From positions 1-5,747 of the forward strand of contig CAMGJS010000076.1 in assembly GCA_946056455.1 (NCBI GenBank): a DNA stretch of 5,747 nucleotides, in the 5' to 3' direction. The position numbers and the translations under genes were made by a program. The stretch is from an uncultured Clostridia bacterium. GTDB lineage: Bacteria > Bacillota > Clostridia > Oscillospirales > Ruminococcaceae. A model generated the notes under the pieces. The model had not been told where the DNA came from. It saw only the letters and a list, made by a program, of their open reading frames with translations, and did no database searches. Positions 1 through 5,747 of the stretch are shown one piece after another; the stretch's first letter is position 1; the number at the start of each line of letters is the position of its first letter.

Positions 1-2
1 CG

Positions 3-2462
3 TCCTCCCTTTCGTTTATGAAAAGCAAGGGCTTCAATGTCCCCGACGGAATAGTTCTCGGTAACGATATTTTTTTGCAGACCGTTTCAAAGAACAAGAA
101 TGAATGTAAGGTTCATCTTCTTTTGAAGTTTCTTTCAAAGGAGAATGCCTCTGATACCTCAAAGAAGATTTTATCGCTCTATGAAAATCTTTCGCTGACG
201 GAAGAAACAAGGGCCGAGATAGAAAAATATATCGACGAAAACAAAAAATATGCCGTAAGAAGTAGCGGAATAAAAGAGGACCTTGCAGGCTTTTCTTTTG
301 CAGGACAATACGATACTTTCATCAATGTAAGCGGTCTTGACAACATCTGCAAGGCTGTCGCCGACTGCTACCGCTCGGTCTATTCGGATACCGTTCTTTC
401 TTATCTTTCATCAAACGGCATTTCTGCGGATACGCTGGGAATGTCCGTCATCATTGAAGAAATGGTTAATTCCGATATAAGCGGAGTTGCATTCACCGTA
501 AACCCCATAAGCGGCTCGGACAAAGAAATCGTCATCGAAGCAGCAAGTGGTCAGGGAGAAAATCTTGTCAGCGGAAAAGTTGCGGCAGAAAGATTTTCTT
601 ATAACTGGTGGGATAAAAAAATCACTCTCTCATCAGGTACCCTGCTCTCAGACGAAAAGGTGAAAGAGGTGGGCGAAACCGCTCTTAATATCCAGGAGCT
701 TTTCGGATACCCCTGTGACATTGAATTCGCTTACGAAAACAATGTTCTTTATATCTTGCAGGCAAGAGCGGTAACAAAAATACTCTACGGCGGAATAAAG
801 GACCAGTGGACAACGGCGGACTTCAAGGACGGCGGAGTGTCGGCAACCGTCTGCACACCGTATATGTGGAGCCTTTATGAATATATCTGGGAAAGCGAAT
901 TCAGGGGATTTTTAATTGAGTCTAAAATACTCAAGCCTGCCGCTCTTGACAAAAAGTTAGGCGATATGTTCTACGGCAGACCTTACTGGAATTTAAGTGC
1001 GGCAAAGGCGGCTATGTCGAGAGTTCCCGGGTACAAGGAGCGTGACTTTGACAGCGAGCTCGGAGTAAAGATTACATACGAGGGCGACGGAGTTACCACT
1101 ACCGTTACGCCGAAAACACTCTTAGGCATTGCGGTTATGGCGTCGGCACAGAAGAAAATTGTGGGCGAACGAAACAAGAACGCTCAGAATTTAAAGGACG
1201 ATTTACTGTCAAAATACTATTCGTATTTTGAAAAAAAGGACAACGAATTTGCTCCCGAAGAAATAAAATCTGTATGGAAAAAGCTTGTGTTTGAGGACTA
1301 TCTTAAAAGCGAAAGCACATATTTCAGACAGATTTTTATTAACACCATTCATCAGTCGCTTTATAAGGACAAAATCTTAAAGCACACCACAAACGGCGGT
1401 TACTTTACCCTAATAGGCGGACTTGACAACATATCCCACCTTTTGCCCTTTTATGATATATGGGATATAAGCCGAAAGATTAGAGCCGATGAAAACGCGC
1501 TTTTCTACTGGTCGCAGAATACTGTCGGGGATATTGCACTCATCTTTAAAAACAACGAAAACGCTCCGTTCTTTGACAGAGTGAGAGAGAATATTGAAAA
1601 GTTCGGCTATCACTCAAAAAAGGAGCTTGATGTTACATATCCGTCATTCTATGAAGAGCCCGAGGCGGTCATTGCAGACATAAAGCAGGCTGTCACCTTA
1701 GGTGATGAATGTTCGCCTGAAAAGGACGCCGAGCGCTTGCACAACGAATTTGAAAAAGAAATGAAAAAAGTGCAGGAGAAAACCTCTCCCTCTGCCTTTA
1801 AAAAATTCAGCAAAACTGTAAACGATATGCGCCGTATGCTCTGGTGGAGAGAGGAATTCCGTGATGTTTCAACAAGATTTTACTGCATAATAAGAGCATA
1901 CACCATAAGACTGTCGGAATGTCTTGTCAGCGAGGGAGTTATCCCCGATAAAAACGATATATGGTTCACAAAAATCGAGGATATAAGAAAGTTTATCGAT
2001 AACGAGATAACAAAGGACGAGCTTTCATACATCATCGCAAGAAACAAGAGGTATTATGCCTCGTTCAGAAACTTTACAAGCGAAAACGAGATAGGCTGTT
2101 CTTTTGACAACGCAAAAGCCGAAAAGGGCGAAAAGGCTCTCGGTGGAATAGGCTGTACCTGCTTTAAGGCAACGGGAACGGCAAGGGTGATAGGCGGTCT
2201 TGACGAAACAGACAGATTACAGACGGGGGACATTCTTGTAACAAAATTCACCGATACGGGCTGGACAAGCAAGTTTGCTCTGTTGGGCGGAATTGTCACA
2301 GAATACGGCGGAATACTCTGCCACGCGGCTATTGTTTCAAGAGAATACGGCATACCCTGCGTTGTCTGTGCAGAAAATGCAACAAAGCTCATAAAAGACG
2401 GCGAAACCGTTACCATAAACGGCGAAACGGGAGAGATTATTCTCGGCGGTGAAAAGAAATGA
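3..2462 (+). CDS. Dikinase-like phosphotransferase (PPDK_N ATP-grasp plus C-terminal phosphohistidine domain), 5' end cut by window
   Basis: Residues are numbered from the ATG at 18. The ATP-grasp (PPDK_N) region covers about 1-255: KGFNVPDG near the start, AVRSSGIKED (79-88), SFAGQ (93-97), the SGVAFTVNP segment (155-163), and DIEFA...YILQAR (234-250) for metal and nucleotide binding. A central region, about 260-718, includes GRPYWN (320-325) and a DIWF segment near 647-650, as in rifampicin-phosphotransferase-type proteins. The C-terminal swivelling domain (about 719-808) carries GGILCHAAIVSREYGIP with catalytic His769. There is no C-terminal PEP/pyruvate-binding barrel, so this is not a true PEP synthase. 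Family chemistry is ATP + acceptor-OH + H2O to AMP + Pi + acceptor phosphate; the acceptor is unknown. The ATG at 18 is probably internal: the frame is open to the edge (SSLSF precedes it), no ribosome binding site is present, and the paralogue at 4830 has 24 residues, including the GGK motif, before the equivalent Met. The stop overlaps the next start (ATGA). Confidence 0.85.
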   Translation, partial: SSLSFMKSKGFNVPDGIVLGNDIFLQTVSKNKNECKVHLLLKFLSKENASDTSKKILSLYENLSLTEETRAEIEKYIDENKKYAVRSSGIKEDLAGFSFAGQYDTFINVSGLDNICKAVADCYRSVYSDTVLSYLSSNGISADTLGMSVIIEEMVNSDISGVAFTVNPISGSDKEIVIEAASGQGENLVSGKVAAERFSYNWWDKKITLSSGTLLSDEKVKEVGETALNIQELFGYPCDIEFAYENNVLYILQARAVTKILYGGIKDQWTTADFKDGGVSATVCTPYMWSLYEYIWESEFRGFLIESKILKPAALDKKLGDMFYGRPYWNLSAAKAAMSRVPGYKERDFDSELGVKITYEGDGVTTTVTPKTLLGIAVMASAQKKIVGERNKNAQNLKDDLLSKYYSYFEKKDNEFAPEEIKSVWKKLVFEDYLKSESTYFRQIFINTIHQSLYKDKILKHTTNGGYFTLIGGLDNISHLLPFYDIWDISRKIRADENALFYWSQNTVGDIALIFKNNENAPFFDRVRENIEKFGYHSKKELDVTYPSFYEEPEAVIADIKQAVTLGDECSPEKDAERLHNEFEKEMKKVQEKTSPSAFKKFSKTVNDMRRMLWWREEFRDVSTRFYCIIRAYTIRLSECLVSEGVIPDKNDIWFTKIEDIRKFIDNEITKDELSYIIARNKRYYASFRNFTSENEIGCSFDNAKAEKGEKALGGIGCTCFKATGTARVIGGLDETDRLQTGDILVTKFTDTGWTSKFALLGGIVTEYGGILCHAAIVSREYGIPCVVCAENATKLIKDGETVTINGETGEIILGGEKK

Positions 2463-3067
2463 AAATCTTTTTAGGATATTACAACAAGTCGGTAATTCTT
2501 ACATATATCGGAGCGGCGGCGGCTGTTGTCGGCTGTTGTCTTGCCTTTTCGGGAAAAATGAGCTTTGCCCTTTTATGTCTTATTATCTGCGGAGTGTGCG
2601 ACCTTTTTGACGGAATGATAGCAAGGCGGTGCAAAAGAACAGAGGACGAAAAAGAGTTCGGCGTTCAGATAGACTCTTTGACCGATATGTTAAGCTTTGT
2701 TGCATTCCCCGTTGTTATTGCAATCACTTCGGGAATGAATAAATGGTACCACATTCTTATATACATTTTCTATGCTCTCGCCTCTATTACAAGGCTCGGA
2801 TTTTTCAATGTATCCTCCGCAAAAGAGGGTGACATAAAATTCTATCGGGGACTTCCCGTTACATTCTCGTCACTCATTGTCACACTTGGGTGGATAATAG
2901 GCACGATATTTTCAATAACGCATATTGTCCTGCCCATAAGTCTTGCCGTGACTGCTCTTTTGTTTATCCTCGATATAAAAATCCCAAAGCCAAAGGGCGT
3001 CGCATATATTCTCCTTGCACTTTTAGCGGTAGCATTGTCCGTACTTGTATTTTTTGTCGGGGAGTAG
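2459..3067 (+). CDS. pssA: CDP-alcohol phosphatidyltransferase, probable CDP-diacylglycerol-serine O-phosphatidyltransferase
   Basis: A 202-residue integral membrane enzyme predicted to make phosphatidylserine from CDP-diacylglycerol and L-serine, releasing CMP. The CDP-alcohol phosphatidyltransferase signature is complete: D48-LF-D51-G52-MI-A55-R56, then G68, D72 and D76, with the four Asp binding metal and CDP. The spacer from R56 to G68 is 11 residues, longer than the usual 8-9; it reads RTEDEKEF just before the Gly, which I associate with clostridial PssA-type enzymes. Hydrophobic segments lie near 10-30, 34-48, 76-93, 97-115, 134-153, 156-171 and 181-200. The RLGFFNV segment (112-118) and the FYRGLPVT segment (128-135) are typical of PS synthases rather than PGP or cardiolipin synthases. 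The start overlaps the upstream stop (ATGA) with only a weak ribosome binding site, so translation is probably coupled. The phosphatidylserine decarboxylase gene follows after 3 nt, which supports the substrate call. Confidence 0.9.
   Translation: MKIFLGYYNKSVILTYIGAAAAVVGCCLAFSGKMSFALLCLIICGVCDLFDGMIARRCKRTEDEKEFGVQIDSLTDMLSFVAFPVVIAITSGMNKWYHILIYIFYALASITRLGFFNVSSAKEGDIKFYRGLPVTFSSLIVTLGWIIGTIFSITHIVLPISLAVTALLFILDIKIPKPKGVAYILLALLAVALSVLVFFVGE
2521..2540 (+). repeat. Perfect 10-bp tandem duplication inside pssA
   Basis: GGCTGTTGTC occurs twice in direct succession, within the first membrane segment of pssA (residues about 21-28). The unit is not a multiple of three, so the copies are read in different frames. 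With only two units it may be chance in a Gly/Ala/Val/Cys-rich segment. Confidence 0.6.
3059..3064 (+). promoter_or_regulatory. Ribosome binding site of psd
   Basis: GGGGAG lies 6 nt before the ATG at 3071, inside the last codons of pssA (GGG GAG TAG). It is the best Shine-Dalgarno match at any junction in the window and fixes the psd start. Confidence 0.7.
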
Positions 3068-3070
3068 GCT

Positions 3071-3940
3071 ATGGCGAACAGAATCTACGACAGAAAAAAT
3101 GCCGTCTTTTATGACGACAAGCAGTACGGCGGAAAGGCTTTGAAATTCTTGTATGAAACAATTTTGGGCAGAATTATCTTAAAGCTTTTTATAGTGGGAA
3201 AGGGCTATTCAAGGTTCAACGCTTTTTTGAATTCACGAAAAAGCTCGGTTAAAAAAATTGCCCCGTTCATTGAAGAATACGGCATAGATATGAGCGATTT
3301 TGAAGACAGAGAATACACCTCGTTCAACGACTTTTTCACGAGAAAGCTCGCTGAAAATGCAAGAATTTTTGACAAAGAAAAAGGTTCGCTGATTTCTGTT
3401 GCCGACAGCAAACTGCTTTGCTATAATATCGGCGATGACGGAAAAATTCCGATAAAAAACAGCATATACACCGCTGAGGAAATTGTGGGGGAACCTCTCC
3501 CCGAAAGCTTTAACGGCGGATATTGTCTTGTCTTTCGCCTTACTGTTGACGATTATCACCGTTACTGTTTTTTTGACAACGGAAAGGTCCTGCGCACAAA
3601 ATACATAAACGGAAAACTGCACACCGTCAGCCCCATTTCAGCTAAGCGGTACAAGGTGTACGCAGAAAATTGCCGAAGAGTAACGCTGATTGAAAGCGAA
3701 AATTTCGGGAAAGCGTATCAGGTTGAAATAGGCGCACTTCTTGTGGGAAAAATCATCGACCACGGAAAAAATGTCTTTAAAAAAGGTGAGGAAAAAGGAT
3801 ATTTTGAGATGGGCGGTTCGACCTGCGTTTTAATGCTTGAAAAGGGTGCTGTAAGGATTGACGAAGATATACTTCAGAATTCGCAAAAAGGTATAGAAAC
3901 AAAGGTACGGATAGGAGAAAGGATAGGCGAAAAATGTTAA
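3071..3940 (+). CDS. psd: Phosphatidylserine decarboxylase proenzyme
   Basis: A 289-residue proenzyme that converts phosphatidylserine to phosphatidylethanolamine and CO2 at the membrane. The self-cleavage motif GGST is at 248-251. Cleavage between G249 and S250 would give a beta chain (1-249) and a 40-residue alpha chain (250-289) whose N-terminal Ser becomes the pyruvoyl cofactor. Other family landmarks are FNDFFTRKL (85-93), the Asp of VADSK (D112, charge-relay Asp), DYHRY (161-165), a VSPIS segment (186-190), EIGALLVGKI (219-228) and GIETKVRIGERIG (274-286). Length fits the bacterial type with GGST instead of LGST. One oddity: the residue after DYHRY is Cys166, where homologues I recall (for example clostridial DYHRFH) have the charge-relay His. 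H163 remains, and H184 (KLHTV) is a possible substitute. It follows pssA by 3 nt with a good ribosome binding site, and its end overlaps the next gene by 7 nt. The family call is secure; full activity is inferred. Confidence 0.94.
   Translation: MANRIYDRKNAVFYDDKQYGGKALKFLYETILGRIILKLFIVGKGYSRFNAFLNSRKSSVKKIAPFIEEYGIDMSDFEDREYTSFNDFFTRKLAENARIFDKEKGSLISVADSKLLCYNIGDDGKIPIKNSIYTAEEIVGEPLPESFNGGYCLVFRLTVDDYHRYCFFDNGKVLRTKYINGKLHTVSPISAKRYKVYAENCRRVTLIESENFGKAYQVEIGALLVGKIIDHGKNVFKKGEEKGYFEMGGSTCVLMLEKGAVRIDEDILQNSQKGIETKVRIGERIGEKC
3918..3927 (+). promoter_or_regulatory. Probable ribosome binding site of the UbiA-like gene
   Basis: The purine-rich stretch AAAGGATAGG ends 6 nt before the ATG at 3934, within the last codons of psd. 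A better AGGAG core sits at 3913-3917 but is 16 nt away. With the ATGTTAA overlap, re-initiation after psd is also likely to contribute. Confidence 0.4.
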
Positions 3941-4833
3941 AACGGCTGAACATTTATTTCAAAGAGATGTACCCCCTTTTGCCAAGGCTTTTGTTGGGGT
4001 TTATCGTTTTCGGCGAGATTTATTTCATACTGCTCCTGAATTACGGCGTCACCGATTTTATGCTCGGCGTTGAGGAAGTTGTCGGCGGTATAACTGTTTT
4101 CGGTTTTCTGATGTTTTTGCGTATTGCGGACGATTTCAAAGACCTTGAAACAGACAAGAAGCTCTTCCCCGAAAGAGCGTTCCCCAGCGGAAAGGTCACC
4201 AAAAAAGACCTCAACATAGCCGTTGCCGTTGACATTGTGATAATGACGGTATTGAACGCCGTTTTTATGAACAACTTTCTTTTCTATCTTTTTCTTATGA
4301 CCTACGGAGTTCTGATGTCCTTATGGTTTTTTCAAAAGCATAAGATAAGCAAAAGTCTGCCCCTTGCACTTGTCACGCACAACCCCGTGCAGATGGTGCT
4401 GAATATCTATATAATCTCGTTCACCTGCATAAAATATAACCTTAATCCGTTCACGCTGACTTCTTTTCTTGTTATGATGACCTTGTACTTCCCTGCGCTT
4501 ATATGGGAAATTTCACGAAAAATCCGCGCGCCCAAGGACGAAACCGAGTACACCACATACTCAAAGCTCTTCGGATACAAAAAGGCGACAAGGTTTGTTC
4601 TTATCCTCACGCTTGTGGACATTGTCACAAATCTTCTGCTTGTCTATCGTCTTAATATGATAGGCTTTGCGGTACTTGTGATAAATGTTGCCGTTATGAC
4701 GGCAGAATTTATTATGTTTATGAAAAATCCCGAAAGATTTTCTCTTGTAAAACGGGTTGAAATTTACACATACATAACTGAGGGGACAATGCTGCTTATC
4801 ATTGCGGCATATCTGATTTTTGGAAAGATATGA
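3934..4833 (+). CDS. UbiA-superfamily membrane prenyltransferase
   Basis: A 299-residue polytopic membrane protein with about eight or nine hydrophobic segments, near 15-35, 46-64, 93-112, 113-133, 150-168, 173-191, 219-238, 242-262 and 278-297. The first UbiA motif is RIADDFKDLETD (63-74), a DDxxDxxxD form of the usual NDxxDxxxD that binds Mg and the prenyl diphosphate. PERAFPSGKV follows (79-88), like the RPLPSG stretch of UbiA proteins. The second motif region, EISRKIRAPKDE (192-203) followed by TYSKLFG (208-214), replaces the textbook Asp-rich motif. Family members attach polyprenyl chains to an aromatic, sugar-phosphate or glycerophosphate acceptor; neither donor nor acceptor can be named here. 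It is not called ubiA because the neighbours are phospholipid genes, not quinone genes. The start overlaps the psd stop (ATGTTAA) and the stop overlaps the next start (ATGA). Confidence 0.8.
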   Translation: MLKRLNIYFKEMYPLLPRLLLGFIVFGEIYFILLLNYGVTDFMLGVEEVVGGITVFGFLMFLRIADDFKDLETDKKLFPERAFPSGKVTKKDLNIAVAVDIVIMTVLNAVFMNNFLFYLFLMTYGVLMSLWFFQKHKISKSLPLALVTHNPVQMVLNIYIISFTCIKYNLNPFTLTSFLVMMTLYFPALIWEISRKIRAPKDETEYTTYSKLFGYKKATRFVLILTLVDIVTNLLLVYRLNMIGFAVLVINVAVMTAEFIMFMKNPERFSLVKRVEIYTYITEGTMLLIIAAYLIFGKI

Positions 4834-5747
4834 CAGAATTTATTACCATTGACAATTACAGACAACATAAAATCGGCGGAAAAGCAGAAAGGCTCTTTGA
4901 AATGCAAAGCAAGGGGCTTGATGTTCCGCCGCTTTTTTGCGTTGATACTGTTCCCGAAAGCGACGAGCTTGACAAAATCTTGTCGGAAGATACTCTGTAT
5001 TCGGTGCGCTCGGCGGCTTTTTGCGAGGACGGCAATGAACATTCCTTTGCGGGACAATTTGACACATTTCTGTTTGTGAAAAAGTCGGAAGTGAGAGAAA
5101 AAATTGACGCTTGTTTCTTGTCAGCAAAGAGCGACAGCGTTATTTCCTACTGCAAGCAAAACGGACTTGACCATAAAAATATCAAAATGACCGTTATCGT
5201 TCAGCAGATGATTTCAGCCGACATTTCGGGCGTCATCTTTTCGGCAAATCCCCAGGGGATACTGAATGAAACGGTAATTGTTGCAGGTCTTGGGAGCGGA
5301 GATAAAATTGTGGGCGGAAAAGAAAGCGTCACTACCTGCTACTATAACCGCACCGACAAAAAATACTACTGCGAGGGCGAAAGCGACGCTCCCGAACTGT
5401 CACGAGAAATTATCAAAAAGCTTATTTCAATTTGTGAAAAGGCTGAAGAAATTTTCGGCGGATACTGCGACATTGAATTTTCTGTTGAAGGCGACAGGAT
5501 TTTCGTTCTTCAATGCCGTCCCATAACCTCTCTTGACGACAGCTCTCCCCTTATTTTAGACAACAGCAACATAGTTGAAAGCTACCCCGGAATATCCCTG
5601 CCTCTTACGATTTCATTTGTAAAAGAAGCCTATGCGGGAGTGTTCCGTGGTCTTGCAAAAAGGCTTTTGAGAAAAGAACAGCTTGTTGCAAAATACGACG
5701 AAACCTTTCTCAATATGACGGGCAGTGCAAACGGCAGAATTTACTAC
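4830..5747 (+). CDS. Second dikinase-like PPDK_N protein, 3' end cut by window
   Basis: The frame is open from ATG 4830 to the last base (306 codons, no stop), so this is the N-terminal part of a larger protein. The ATP-grasp region is complete: IGGKAERLFEM (15-25), SKGLDVPP (27-34), SVRSAAFCED (58-67), SFAGQFDTF (72-80), QQMISADISGVIFSANP (125-141), and CDIEF...FVLQCRPIT (213-233). K18 of GGK is the expected nucleotide-contacting Lys. From 243 the protein enters a central domain with LDNSNIVESYPGISLPLT (243-260) and GRIYY (302-306), matching GRPYWN in the paralogue upstream; this wording is familiar from proteins commonly labelled PEP synthase. A C-terminal phosphohistidine domain would be expected beyond the window but cannot be seen. 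It is paralogous to the protein encoded at 3-2462. The start overlaps the previous stop (ATGA), with only a weak GGAAAG ahead, which implies coupling and the same operon. The acceptor substrate is unknown. Confidence 0.85.
   Translation, partial: MTEFITIDNYRQHKIGGKAERLFEMQSKGLDVPPLFCVDTVPESDELDKILSEDTLYSVRSAAFCEDGNEHSFAGQFDTFLFVKKSEVREKIDACFLSAKSDSVISYCKQNGLDHKNIKMTVIVQQMISADISGVIFSANPQGILNETVIVAGLGSGDKIVGGKESVTTCYYNRTDKKYYCEGESDAPELSREIIKKLISICEKAEEIFGGYCDIEFSVEGDRIFVLQCRPITSLDDSSPLILDNSNIVESYPGISLPLTISFVKEAYAGVFRGLAKRLLRKEQLVAKYDETFLNMTGSANGRIYY

Noticed and set aside
61..80. Homopolymer runs (T7 near 70, A7 near 1230, T7 near 3566) as frameshift or slippage sites
   Set aside because: All are read through in frame with intact motifs on both sides; runs of this length are ordinary in an AT-leaning genome.
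2054..2416. 120-codon open frame on the - strand
   Set aside because: It lies antisense to the conserved phosphohistidine domain of the first gene, has no recognisable motif, and is explained by codon bias of the real frame.
3050..3072. Possible internal promoter or terminator between pssA and psd
   Set aside because: The gap is only 3 nt, there is no hairpin with a T run, and the sequence is explained as the end of pssA plus a ribosome binding site.
2890..3114. 74-codon + frame spanning the pssA/psd junction
   Set aside because: It overlaps two well-supported genes in another frame, and its Cys- and Arg-rich composition is typical of out-of-frame translation.
3233..3622. 129-codon open frame on the - strand
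   Set aside because: It is antisense to psd, whose family motifs run through this whole stretch; no independent protein signal is visible.
4843..5127. Cluster of short frames on both strands at the start of the last gene
   Set aside because: The frame from 4830 encodes clear PPDK_N motifs across this region, so the others are shadows.
5278..5526. 82-codon + frame
   Set aside because: It lies in a different frame inside the second dikinase-like gene, whose conserved CDIEF and QCRPIT motifs are encoded there.

Overview
The window is almost solid coding sequence on the + strand. It holds five consecutive genes that look like the inside of one operon. The first gene enters from beyond the left edge and the last runs off the right edge. 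The only non-coding bases between genes are 3 nt (CDS 2 to CDS 3). The other three junctions are overlaps: ATGA at 2459-2462, ATGTTAA at 3934-3940 and ATGA at 4830-4833. No promoter, terminator, RNA gene, mobile element or CRISPR array is visible. By eye the base composition is moderate (low-to-mid 40s % GC). The protein types, including a clostridial-type PssA active site and a GGST-type phosphatidylserine decarboxylase, suggest an anaerobic Bacillota of class Clostridia. That assignment is tentative.

Layout: (1) 3-2462, a dikinase-like phosphotransferase with an N-terminal PPDK_N ATP-grasp region, a central domain, and a C-terminal swivelling His domain. This is the architecture of rifampicin phosphotransferase, not of true PEP synthase. 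(2) 2459-3067, pssA, a CDP-alcohol phosphatidyltransferase, probably CDP-diacylglycerol-serine O-phosphatidyltransferase. (3) 3071-3940, psd, a pyruvoyl-dependent phosphatidylserine decarboxylase. (4) 3934-4833, a UbiA-superfamily integral membrane prenyltransferase. (5) 4830-5747, a second PPDK_N dikinase-like protein, paralogous to the first and cut by the right edge.

How they may work together: PssA and Psd form the standard two-step route CDP-diacylglycerol to phosphatidylserine to phosphatidylethanolamine. They are embedded, with tight translational coupling, between two rifampicin-phosphotransferase-like enzymes and next to a UbiA-type enzyme. This suggests the operon does more than make PE. 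One reading is that the dikinase pair phosphorylates a lipid or isoprenoid alcohol (ATP to AMP + Pi) and the UbiA-like enzyme transfers a polyprenyl chain to a membrane acceptor. The individual family assignments are well supported by motifs; the combined pathway is inference.

Two residue-level points deserve attention. The decarboxylase has Cys where family members normally carry the charge-relay His. The UbiA-like protein has a DDxxDxxxD first motif and an unusual second motif.
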